The notes under the pieces: generated by a model
What the model was told of the DNA's origin: nothing
Databases searched by the model: none
Seen by the model: only the letters and a program-made list of their open reading frames with translations
Program-made: the position numbers and the translations under genes
Shown: in pieces, positions 56,440 to 64,000 of the stretch
How positions within the stretch are numbered: position 1 is the stretch's first letter
Layout: every line of letters starts with the position of its first letter
Source: Corynebacterium ammoniagenes DSM 20306
GTDB lineage: Bacteria; Actinomycetota; Actinomycetes; Mycobacteriales; Mycobacteriaceae
Reading direction: 5' to 3'
Assembly (NCBI RefSeq): GCF_001941425.1
Contig: NZ_CP009244.1
Span: 372,001 to 436,000 of the forward strand
Length of the DNA: 64,000 bases

Positions 56440-57321
56440 TTACACCAACGCCACTGCAAGACCGGAAACAACAGCCCAAATCAGCATGGCCCGGCCCGTC
56501 AGGCCCAGTACCGGAATCAGCTGCGGACCACGCGCACCGCGATTGACCGTGCGCACGGATTTCAGAGCAAACGGGATGTAGACCAAGCCGACAAGCGCCA
56601 GCCACGAACCAATAGCAATGAGGATGGTGTAGACCACCGGCAAGGTCAGCAATACCGTAAAGAGCATGCGTGAGCGGGCATCACCCAAACGCACCGCGAG
56701 GGTGATCTTTCCGGTTTCGGAATCCGAGGGGATATCGCGAATATTATTGGCTAGGTTCACCGCCGCGCTCATGCCGCCCACACCCAGCGCGAGCAGCAGA
56801 CCAGTCCACGACAGCGTTCCAGCCTGGGTAAATTGCGTACCCAATACGGCGATGAGCCCAAAGAAGATAAAGACGGCGACTTCTCCCAGACCACGGTAGC
56901 CATAGGGGTTTTTGCCGCCGGTGTAAAACCATGCCCCGGCTATGCAGAAGGCTCCGATGAGGATAAACCACCACGCGCCAGCAGCCAGCGATAACCAAAT
57001 GCCAGCGATGGCTGCGACGGCGAAGGAACCAAAGGCTGCATATTTTACGTGCTGTGGCTTGGCCAAACCGCCACCGGTCAGCCGTTGCGGGCCAGAGCGA
57101 TCATCATCGGTACCTCGGATGCCATCGGAGTAATCATTGGCAAAGTTGACGCCAATGATTAACGCCCAGGCCACAATCAGTGCCAGTAGTGCCCGGCCAA
57201 AGTGAAACCCGCCGATCCCCGCCGCGGCACCGGTACCTGCGAAAACAGGGGCAAATGCATTCGCCCAGGTGTGTGGGCGCGCGCCCTCAAGCCAATTTTT
57301 TGCACTAGACATAGCGTTCAT
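56440..57321 (-). CDS. menA: 1,4-dihydroxy-2-naphthoate prenyltransferase
   Basis: MenA attaches the polyprenyl tail to dihydroxynaphthoate in menaquinone synthesis. The 293-residue UbiA-type protein has the Mg-prenyl-PP motif NFANDYSDGIRGTDDDR and the second motif NLANNIRDIPSD, with about eight membrane helices. Two starts, at 57321 and 57312, are close; both are possible. menE lies 4 kb further on, split from it by other genes. Confidence 0.95.
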   Translation of the reverse strand: MNAMSSAKNWLEGARPHTWANAFAPVFAGTGAAAGIGGFHFGRALLALIVAWALIIGVNFANDYSDGIRGTDDDRSGPQRLTGGGLAKPQHVKYAAFGSFAVAAIAGIWLSLAAGAWWFILIGAFCIAGAWFYTGGKNPYGYRGLGEVAVFIFFGLIAVLGTQFTQAGTLSWTGLLLALGVGGMSAAVNLANNIRDIPSDSETGKITLAVRLGDARSRMLFTVLLTLPVVYTILIAIGSWLALVGLVYIPFALKSVRTVNRGARGPQLIPVLGLTGRAMLIWAVVSGLAVALV

Positions 57322-57534
57322 TGTCTCACGAAGAGCGAATGCGCGTCGCAGCGGTGCAGCACGACCACGAATTCTATCGTGACGTAGTCGCCGATGATGT
57401 CAGGGGAGTTGCGGTGCTTACTTCACTGCATTTATGCATGGTTCGTAGTTACAGATAGCCAGGTGAGCGCTACTGTGTAGGGGAGTTTTCTCTCCACCCT
57501 TTCCCACACCCCATTTCCAGGAAGAAGTGTCGCC

Positions 57535-58710
57535 ATGTCTAATGCCGCCGCAACTGAATCCCGCTTCCCGCTGATTCCTTTGACCGCGATGAGTTTTGCG
57601 GCTTTTGTCTATGTGACTTTTGAGATGTTTGCCGTGGGCCTCATTAGTCCCATGGCCCAGGACTTAGACGTGGCGGAATCCCGCATCGGGTTATTAATGA
57701 CAATCTATGCCGGGGTTGTCGCCGTGGTGACCATCCCCGCGATGATTTAGCTGGGCCGATTTAATAAGCGCACCGTATTCTTAACCACCCTGGGCTTTTT
57801 AATTACCGGCATCGTGATTCAAGCACTCACGGTCAATTACTCGATGCTGGCTGTTGGGCGTATTACTGCGGCGCTAACCCATGGCGTGTTTTGGGCATTA
57901 GTGGGACCGATGGCCGCGCGCATGTCGCCGGGCAATACAGGCAAGGCCGTCGGCATTGTCTCCGTGGGCTCGACGATGGCCTTGGTCGTGGGTTCTCCTT
58001 TGGCCACTTGGTTGGGAGGACTGATCGGCTGGCGCCCAACCACCTGGGTACTAGGTGTGCTTACTATCGCAGCCGTTGCGGTCTTATTGCCGACGGTGCC
58101 GTCTTTGCCACCGCTGCCCAAAAATGACGCGGCGCAAACAAAGCACCACATGCCCTGGGATCTGATCTCCTTGGTGCTGTTTTTAATGCTCGCGGTCACC
58201 GGCGTATTTTCCGCCTACACCTACCTGGGTCTTATTCTTTCTGAAACTGCTGGTGCCGGACTTGTCTCCATCGGACTCTTTGTCTTCGGCGCACTCGGCT
58301 TATTGGGCGTTACCGTTGCCACCCGCACCGTCGACCGCCGCATGCTGCGCGGCAGCGTGCACACCACCACGCTATTTCTTCTCGCGGCCATCGTGGGGCA
58401 GCTGGCGTTTGGCTCAGATGGCGTGATGTCCGTCGTGCTGATTTTCATCGCCATCATTGTCTTCGGTGGGGCATACGGCGCATTACCGACGCTGGGAACC
58501 ACCATTTTCTTGCACGCAGGGCGGAAAAACCCGGATGCGGCGTCGTCTTTGTATGTCGTGACCTATCAAGTGGGTATTGCCTCCGGTGCGGCTTTAGGTG
58601 CGATGGCAGTCGATGCCTCCTGGACCGCCGGTACCTTATGGATCATGGCGGCGCTGGCTTTGGCGTCCACCTTGGTCCTCGCGCTATGGTCGCGCCCACT
58701 GCTGCGCTAA
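57535..58710 (+). pseudogene. MFS transporter gene interrupted by one in-frame amber stop
   Basis: A 391-codon reading frame of an MFS transporter (12-helix type; hydrophobic start LIPLTAMSFAAFVYVTFEMF) is broken at codon 72 by TAG (57748-57750), with no frameshift. Upstream reads up to IPAMI; downstream continues LGRFNKRTVFLTTLGF. All else is intact, including helices to the last residues LWSRPLLR. The codon may derive from CAG, CTG-like or TGG by one base change. Either a recent null, a polymorphism or a sequence error. Neighbours menA (divergent) and malE give no clue of substrate. Confidence 0.85.
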
Positions 58711-58816
58711 TTGGGTGAGGTCTGATTTATATTCACTGTTAAGTGACGTTTTGCAAAGATGGCAACAAAGGTCAGCCGAATATTCACAAATGTTCGCAAT
58801 ACGCATTTCCTATTGG

Positions 58817-58833
58817 GTGACCGAATTGGTTAC
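58817..58833. promoter_or_regulatory. Inverted repeat upstream of malic enzyme gene
   Basis: GTGACC and GGTTAC flank GAATT, about 58 bases before the malE ATG. Imperfect symmetry (one G-T pair); may be an operator. Confidence 0.3.
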
Positions 58834-58890
58834 TGTTTTCGGTTTAGAAACTACTCCCGATAATCTCGCAAGAGATAGCTAGGCAAAACG

Positions 58891-60069
58891 ATGACTGCAG
58901 CATTGAAACGCAATACTCAGAATCTCACCGAAGAAGAAATCTTTGACGCGCACGCTGGCGGCAAGCTCTCGATTGCTTCGACCCGCCCCCTACGCGATAT
59001 GCGTGACCTTTCTTTGGCTTACACCCCAGGTGTGGCCAAGGTATGCGAGGCCATTGCTGCCGACCCAGAAGTTGCCCGCACGCACACCGGCGTTGGCAAC
59101 ACCGTTGCTGTTATCTCCGATGGCTCCGCAGTTTTAGGTCTGGGCGATATCGGACCGCAGGCCTCCCTGCCTGTCATGGAGGGCAAAGCACAGCTGTTTA
59201 GCGCGTTTGCTGGCCTGAAGTCCGTCCCCATCGTGCTCGATACCCAAGACGTTGATGAACTAGTTGAGACGATCGCTCGCTTGGCACCATCCTTCGGCGC
59301 TATCAACCTGGAAGATATCTCCGCACCACGCTGCTTTGAGATCGAACGTCGTCTCATTGAGCGCCTCGATATCCCTGTTATGCACGATGATCAGCACGGT
59401 ACTGCCGTGGTTATCCTCGCCGCACTGCGCAACTCTTTGAAGCTGCTCGGTCGTGAGCTTGCAGGCCTGAAGATTGTCATCTCTGGTGCTGGTGCGGCCG
59501 GTGTAGCAACCGTCGACATGCTCACCAATGCAGGCGCGACCGATATCATCGTGCTGGATTCGCGTGGTGTTATCCAAAAAGACCGCACCGACCTTTCGCC
59601 AACCAAGCAGGCGTTGGCTGCCAAGACCAATCCACGCAACGTTACTGGCGGCGTCAATGAAGCCTTTGAAGGCGCAGAGCTTTTCCTCGGCGTGTCTGGT
59701 GGCAGCATCGGTGAAGAAGCCGTGAAGTTGATGGCTCCCCAGCCCATCATTTTCACCCTGGCAAACCCAACCCCAGAAATCGATCCAGAGATCTCACGGA
59801 AGTACGCCGCGATTGTTGCGACCGGCCGCTCTGATCTGCCGAACCAGATCAACAATGTCCTGGCTTTCCCAGGTATCTTCGCTGGTGCACTCGCTGCGAA
59901 GGCCGCGAAGATCACCCCAGAGATGAAGCTGGCTGCTGCCGATGCCATTGCGTCCATCGTCGCAGACGAACTCGAGCCAGGCTGTATTGTGCCAGAAGCT
60001 ATCGATGGCCGCGTTGCTCCAGCAGTTAAGGCCGCAGTCCAGGCAGCCGCTGAAGCGCAAGGCGTTTAG
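58891..60069 (+). CDS. malE: NAD(P)-dependent malic enzyme
   Basis: Malic enzyme decarboxylates malate to pyruvate with NADPH formation. The 392-residue protein begins the characteristic SIASTRPLRDMRDLSLAYTPGVAKV. It has DGSAVLGLGDIG, the metal/substrate region in NLEDISAPRCFEIERRL, MHDDQHGTAVV, and the Rossmann motif VISGAGAAGVATVDML. Length matches the short bacterial type. It stands alone before a palindromic terminator. Confidence 0.95.
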   Translation: MTAALKRNTQNLTEEEIFDAHAGGKLSIASTRPLRDMRDLSLAYTPGVAKVCEAIAADPEVARTHTGVGNTVAVISDGSAVLGLGDIGPQASLPVMEGKAQLFSAFAGLKSVPIVLDTQDVDELVETIARLAPSFGAINLEDISAPRCFEIERRLIERLDIPVMHDDQHGTAVVILAALRNSLKLLGRELAGLKIVISGAGAAGVATVDMLTNAGATDIIVLDSRGVIQKDRTDLSPTKQALAAKTNPRNVTGGVNEAFEGAELFLGVSGGSIGEEAVKLMAPQPIIFTLANPTPEIDPEISRKYAAIVATGRSDLPNQINNVLAFPGIFAGALAAKAAKITPEMKLAAADAIASIVADELEPGCIVPEAIDGRVAPAVKAAVQAAAEAQGV

Positions 60070-60098
60070 TAAAGGCCTTAAGGCCTTTACCTTTCTTC
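60069..60098. terminator. Palindromic terminator between malE and the peptidase
   Basis: GTAAAGGCCTTAAGGCCTTTAC is self-complementary over its length (60069-60090) and is followed by a C/T-rich run on the plus strand. The convergent peptidase stop codon lies inside it. Confidence 0.75.
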
Positions 60099-61370
60099 TA
60101 CTAGACCGCGCAGGCGGGCAAAGATGCCTGCTCCATCATGGCCAATGCCGTCGTGTTGGAACGCATTGGTGACGTCGAATCTCAGGTCGCCGTAGGTCTG
60201 CGCGGTCTTTAGTGATTCTTCGAAAGGAACATAGATGTCATCGAGGTATATTTCAGCAGCGGAGATGGGGGCATCGCTAAGCGCTGTGGCATCATAGGGC
60301 GAGGATTGCCACTCGTGCGCTGCTACTGCCATCGCTGCTTCTTTATCGGGAATAAGAGCCGGATCTTCGTCGAATTGCCACGGGAAGATGTGCTCGCCGG
60401 TGAGATAGAACTTTTTAGCCGTACGCGGATCGAGGTCCTCTTCGAATCCCGGGATTTCTTCACGCATGCGGTGCGCCGACCAATTGGTGGCCTTTTGCCC
60501 ACCGACGCCGCCATAAATGCTTTCGTGGATTGAGGCATACAGAGGATTACCGGCAAAAGAGACTTGCGCGCCGACGGTGTTGAGGAAATCCGTGCGCAGG
60601 CGCTTTTCGCCGCCGTGGGCGTGGAAAGGATTTTCCAGCAGATACGCCAGCGAGTGGAATCCGACTCCGCGGCCTAGATTGATGCCGATGGTGCGAAAAC
60701 GTCGTGCCGACAGCTGCTCGCCGGTCGGCAGAATTTCCGCTGAGTCTTCCAAGTGTGCGCAGATTTCGCGAATGCGATCTTCCGCCCACGGATACTCGCG
60801 GTAGAAACGATCGTGGCGTACTTGCAGCTTGGCAAAGGTGGTGCGATATAAATCATCGACGCTTTTCTCCAGCGTCGGCAAACCGCCAGTAAGGTAAGCG
60901 TGCTCAACGGATTCGGGGTGGCGGGAAAGATACGCCGTAATACAGAAGCCGCCGAAAGACTGGCCAAAGAGCGACCACTTGTCGATGTTCAAATGCTTGC
61001 GCAGCGCTTCTGCATCCTCGACGATGTACTCCTGGCGCAGTAAGTTCAGACGCTTCGCATCCGCTGGGTTTGCCGAATCGATGCGGTGCGAATTCCCTGT
61101 GCCGCGCTGATCAAGCAAAATAACGCGAAACTCTTTGAGCATTTCCCCAACCACGCCCGTAGCATTCAGTGGTCGAGGAGCGGGCGAGCCCGGTCCGCCT
61201 TGCAAATACACAATCGCAGGTGCGTCATGTTTATCGGGGGCAACAATCTCGCGTGCGAAAAGCTCGAAAGTCTCACCATCCGGGGCATTAAAAGGATCCC
61301 AGGGGACCTGGATGGTGTGGGTGAAAAAGTCATAGCCGAAATGTCGATTATTGCGCATAACACCTAACAT
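60087..61370 (-). CDS. Prolyl aminopeptidase (alpha/beta hydrolase, S33)
   Basis: The 427-residue alpha/beta hydrolase releases N-terminal proline. Motifs: oxyanion YLQGGPGSPAPRP, LLDQRGTGNS, the nucleophile elbow GQSFGG (Ser138), and the late His region FQHDGIGHDGAG. The length suits the larger proline iminopeptidases of actinobacteria. Its ATG overlaps the menE stop as TAATG, hence coupled translation on the minus strand. Confidence 0.92.
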   Translation of the reverse strand: MLGVMRNNRHFGYDFFTHTIQVPWDPFNAPDGETFELFAREIVAPDKHDAPAIVYLQGGPGSPAPRPLNATGVVGEMLKEFRVILLDQRGTGNSHRIDSANPADAKRLNLLRQEYIVEDAEALRKHLNIDKWSLFGQSFGGFCITAYLSRHPESVEHAYLTGGLPTLEKSVDDLYRTTFAKLQVRHDRFYREYPWAEDRIREICAHLEDSAEILPTGEQLSARRFRTIGINLGRGVGFHSLAYLLENPFHAHGGEKRLRTDFLNTVGAQVSFAGNPLYASIHESIYGGVGGQKATNWSAHRMREEIPGFEEDLDPRTAKKFYLTGEHIFPWQFDEDPALIPDKEAAMAVAAHEWQSSPYDATALSDAPISAAEIYLDDIYVPFEESLKTAQTYGDLRFDVTNAFQHDGIGHDGAGIFARLRGLVEER

Positions 61371-62509
61371 TACGGCGAAAATAGTTTCACTACCGCCTGT
61401 CGGTCAATCTTGCCGGGGCCAGTGACTGGCATCTCCGCTAGATGCTTGAGATCTTTCGGCAGCTGCCAGCGTGGAGTGTGTGCTTCTTCGAGTGCTTCTA
61501 AAATATCGGTCATCGACGCATTACCGGTATAAGCCGCGACAATTGCCTGTCCCAAGCGTGGGTGGGGGATACCCACAACACATGTCTGGTCAACGCCTGG
61601 AACTTTTAGCATCGCAGTCTCCAGCACCTCTGGGTGCAGCTTGAGCCCGCCAGAATCGATGATGTTATCCAAGCGCCCTGTCACGGTGAGCACGCCATTT
61701 TCTAAGACACCGCCATCAGAGGTTTGAAACCACCCGGGCTCCGCGAAAGCTTCATGGCCGGGCGCATTGCGATAACCATGCGCGATGGTTGGCCCACCTA
61801 GATAAATGCGGCCCTCATCCACGCGTACCTGCGCGCCGGGCAAGGCTACTCCGTCATAGACACAGCCACCGGCAGTCTCAGAAGAGCCATACGTGGTCAC
61901 AACGTTGATCTGCATTCTGGCTGCTGACTCCAACAACTGCGGATTAGTGGCAGCACCGCCGACCAAAATTGCATCATAGGATTGCAAAGCTTCGATACCC
62001 ACCTGGGTATCCATTGCCTTGGCCAGCTGCATCGGAGCGAGCGAGGTATAAGTACGCTCCCCAGTTTCTTTTAACTCCCGGGTAGCGCGCGCGAACTCTG
62101 TGATGTGAAAGCCTGCTGAGACATCAATAGCTAAGGGCTCAACCCCTGCGACCATGGAGCGAATAAGCACTTGCAGACCAGCGATATGGTGCGCTGGCAT
62201 CGCGAGCAACCAGTGCCCCGGCCCACCCAGGTATTGGTAAGTCGCATCTGCACTAGAGATCAGGTTATGCGCCGTGAGCTGTGCGCCCTTCGGAGTACCA
62301 GTCGAGCCTGAGGTGGGCACCACCAATGCGATTTCCGCGTCGATTTCTTCGCCCGCGCGCTGTGAATTTTTCAACAGCGTGGACTTAGTCTTATCCGCAG
62401 CGGGCAAAGGTAGCAGCGAATAGCGGCCCGTGATGGCTAATTCCAGGTCAGGAAGGATAGCAAGCGGATCGGCAGGCGAGATAGGCAAAGGACGAAGAAC
62501 ATGTGGCAC
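61370..62509 (-). CDS. menE: o-Succinylbenzoate-CoA ligase
   Basis: MenE activates o-succinylbenzoate for menaquinone synthesis. The 379-residue ANL enzyme has the P-loop VVPTSGSTGTPKGAQL (about 85), the AMP-binding TTYGSSETAGGCVYDG and the C-terminal lysine region VTGPGKIDRQAVV. It is shorter than acyl-CoA ligases, as expected for actinobacterial MenE. It sits between the ABC permeases and the peptidase, all on the minus strand. Confidence 0.93.
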   Translation of the reverse strand: MPHVLRPLPISPADPLAILPDLELAITGRYSLLPLPAADKTKSTLLKNSQRAGEEIDAEIALVVPTSGSTGTPKGAQLTAHNLISSADATYQYLGGPGHWLLAMPAHHIAGLQVLIRSMVAGVEPLAIDVSAGFHITEFARATRELKETGERTYTSLAPMQLAKAMDTQVGIEALQSYDAILVGGAATNPQLLESAARMQINVVTTYGSSETAGGCVYDGVALPGAQVRVDEGRIYLGGPTIAHGYRNAPGHEAFAEPGWFQTSDGGVLENGVLTVTGRLDNIIDSGGLKLHPEVLETAMLKVPGVDQTCVVGIPHPRLGQAIVAAYTGNASMTDILEALEEAHTPRWQLPKDLKHLAEMPVTGPGKIDRQAVVKLFSP

Positions 62510-62524
62510 GACTGAAAACCTTAG

Positions 62525-63367
62525 TCAGTTAATGCCAACTTTCGCGGTGCGACGTTGCACGATAGTGAAACGGAGAATAAGAATTACGACAAAGATTCCC
62601 GCGTAGGTCACGGCCATAAAGGCCGAGGTTGATGCGTTAGCGTGATAAGCCAGCCAGAAACCAACCGGTGCGGTGCAGATGGCAATAATGCAGGCGGTAA
62701 GAAACAGCATCGGCACGCGATTGGTGAGAAGGCGCGCGCAGATGGCGGGAAAAACCATGAGTGCGATGACCAGCATGGCACCAGCTGCGTGGAAAGCAAC
62801 GGTAGCAGTGGCAGCAACCAAAGCCATGAAGATGGTGTGCAGGCCCCGTGTGCGGATGCCAGCGACACGGGAGTAGCTGGGATCGAAGGTCGCGGTAGTC
62901 AGACGCGGCATGGTGGTCAAGATGAAAGCAGCATTGACGGCGGCTACGGCCATCATGATGAGGCTATAGCCGGGATTGGTAAAAGCAACTAGGTTCAAGT
63001 CACCGATGAGCACTACGTGAACGTCTAAGTGCACGTTAGACATGCGAGTGGAAATCAGAATAATGCCGGCGGAAAAAAGTGCAGGAAAGATCAGGCCGAG
63101 TGCCGCATCATTAGTGATGATTCCGCTTCGTCCCAACCAATCGGTGCACAGGGCCACGGCGAGACCACCGAGTGCGGCAGTCAATAGCAGCCAGGGGGAA
63201 TCGATATCGGAGGTAAAGAGATATCCGACGGCGATGCCGGGTAAGACAGCGTGGCCGATTCCATCGATAAGCATGCTGTCGCGCTTTAAAACCACGAAGA
63301 CTCCTGGAATCGCGCAGGCCAGCGCTGTGGTAATCGCTAATATGCAGGCGCTAAGAGCTAAAGACAT
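62525..63367 (-). CDS. Metal ABC transporter permease (ABC-3 family), second subunit
   Basis: This 280-residue permease of the ZnuB/MntB family has eight hydrophobic helices and the family segments GIPGVFVVLKRDSMLIDGIGHAVLPGIAVG and AGAMLVIALMVFPAICARLLTNR. ATG at 63367 overlaps the previous permease by 17 bases, showing coupled translation. It likely moves Mn2+, Zn2+ or Fe2+ with an ATPase and a binding protein outside the window. menE begins 15 bases downstream. Confidence 0.9.
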   Translation of the reverse strand: MSLALSACILAITTALACAIPGVFVVLKRDSMLIDGIGHAVLPGIAVGYLFTSDIDSPWLLLTAALGGLAVALCTDWLGRSGIITNDAALGLIFPALFSAGIILISTRMSNVHLDVHVVLIGDLNLVAFTNPGYSLIMMAVAAVNAAFILTTMPRLTTATFDPSYSRVAGIRTRGLHTIFMALVAATATVAFHAAGAMLVIALMVFPAICARLLTNRVPMLFLTACIIAICTAPVGFWLAYHANASTSAFMAVTYAGIFVVILILRFTIVQRRTAKVGIN

Positions 63368-64000
63368 GAGTGGAGCGCACCTTCTTTGCTGTGAGGGAAG
63401 CGGCTGCGATGAGTCCTTGAACCAAGACAATCGCGGGGCCGGTGGGGATGGATCCAACTGCAGTTTCGCCCGCGGCAATAGAGAAATACGTGCCAAGCAC
63501 AGCCGAAAGCCCGCCGATTGCCCCGGAGCAGGCGATGAAAGGGATTAGCCGGTTAGTCCATTGCCGCGCGGCGACGGCGGGCGCAATGACGACAGCGACC
63601 ATCAGCACGACGCCAACCACTTTGACGCCGATGACGGTGATTGCTACCAGGGCGATAAATCCCAAAGATCTGACGATATTTAGTTTGATGCCCGCTAGCT
63701 GGGCGAAAGGGGCGTCAAAGACGACAGCGGATTGCTTAAGGTGTACCAACGAAAGAATAAGCAATACGCCGCCGCCAATGACAAGTGCGGATTTCACATC
63801 GGCGCGGGTGAGCGTCGAGGCATTGCCCAAAAGGTAATCTTGGATTCCGGCTTTGCCGGGGATGGGATTACGAGAAATGTATTGAAGCAATAGCATGCCG
63901 AGTGAAAAGAAAGTCGTTAATGTTGCAGCCATCGCAGCATCCCGATGAATCACCGTGCGGTCAGTGATAACGGAGATAATGGCGACGGCTACTAGGCCCG
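63351..64000 (-). CDS. Metal ABC transporter permease, first subunit (5' truncated by window)
   Basis: The open frame continues past the window end at 64000, so the N-terminus is missing. The visible C-terminal 216 residues have six or more hydrophobic helices and the ABC-3 signature VGVVLMVAVVIAPAVAARQWTNRL. It is the partner of the next permease. An ATP-binding protein and metal-binding lipoprotein would be expected further upstream (off the window). Confidence 0.9.
   Translation of the reverse strand, partial: GLVAVAIISVITDRTVIHRDAAMAATLTTFFSLGMLLLQYISRNPIPGKAGIQDYLLGNASTLTRADVKSALVIGGGVLLILSLVHLKQSAVVFDAPFAQLAGIKLNIVRSLGFIALVAITVIGVKVVGVVLMVAVVIAPAVAARQWTNRLIPFIACSGAIGGLSAVLGTYFSIAAGETAVGSIPTGPAIVLVQGLIAAASLTAKKVRSTHVFSS

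Noticed and set aside
57748..57750. Amber codon as a recoded amino acid (pyrrolysine or suppressor)
   Set aside because: No supporting gene or RNA is visible, and a second pseudogene in the window also carries TAG; simple point mutation is more likely.
1..64000. CRISPR arrays, rRNA, tRNA, insertion sequences
   Set aside because: No regularly spaced repeats, no tRNA-like cloverleaf noticed in gaps, and no transposase-like frames with terminal repeats.

Overview
The window looks like a chromosomal segment of a Corynebacterium: Actinomycetota with type I fatty acid synthase, mycothiol (MshA), SenX3-RegX3, ribosomal protein bS22, LmeA-like and several DUF families typical of Corynebacteriales. 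Base composition is moderate GC for the phylum. A species call is not possible from sequence alone; the C. ammoniagenes/stationis/casei side of the genus is only a guess. Nearly all of it is ordinary core genome. I saw no insertion sequence, prophage, CRISPR array, rRNA or tRNA.

Layout. 1-9.1 kb: the end of the succinate dehydrogenase operon (sdhA, sdhB), then small envelope or membrane proteins (DUF445, DUF2516, LmeA-like, DUF2505), a degenerate DeoC-like protein, a methyltransferase and murB. A dead Phd/YefM-type antitoxin remnant lies after murB. 9.1-25.4 kb, all on the minus strand: a 3062-residue type I FAS, an orphan AAA ATPase with a C-terminal winged helix, and three tandem FadD acyl-CoA ligase paralogues. 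25.6-36.3 kb: a stretch with strong gene-order similarity to the M. tuberculosis Rv0490-Rv0505c region (senX3, regX3, Cys-rich protein, ppx, Lys/Ala-rich membrane protein, proC, HTH protein, bS22, HAD phosphatase), preceded by ybaK, mshA and gpmA. 36.4-54.8 kb: a heme and cytochrome c block. Genes hemA, hemC, cobA-hemD, hemB, two membrane proteins, hemE, hemY and hemL are followed by a histidine phosphatase, a TlpA/ResA-like lipoprotein, ccdA, resB, ccsB and a small HTH regulator. Into this block are set an NAD-dependent oxidoreductase, a Gdx/SugE exporter and a proline-rich lipoprotein. 54.8-64 kb: small membrane proteins, an AEC transporter and menA, an MFS gene broken by one in-frame amber codon, malic enzyme, a prolyl aminopeptidase, menE, and two permeases of a metal ABC transporter, the second cut by the window edge.

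How the parts fit. SDH, malic enzyme, menA/menE (menaquinone) and the heme plus cytochrome c maturation genes serve central carbon flow into a menaquinone/cytochrome respiratory chain. FAS and the three acyl-CoA ligases make and activate fatty acids for membrane and mycolate lipids. GluTR, GSAM, HemB, HemC, HemD, HemE and HemY cover the route from glutamyl-tRNA to coproporphyrin; the final ferrochelatase-type steps are not here.

The points most worth a second look are the FAS-linked triple fadD array with its orphan ATPase, two genes inactivated by in-frame TAG codons, the degenerate DeoC-like protein, the weakened SUMT half of the HemD fusion, and several promoter-region palindromes. I did not find convincing evidence of an entirely new system.
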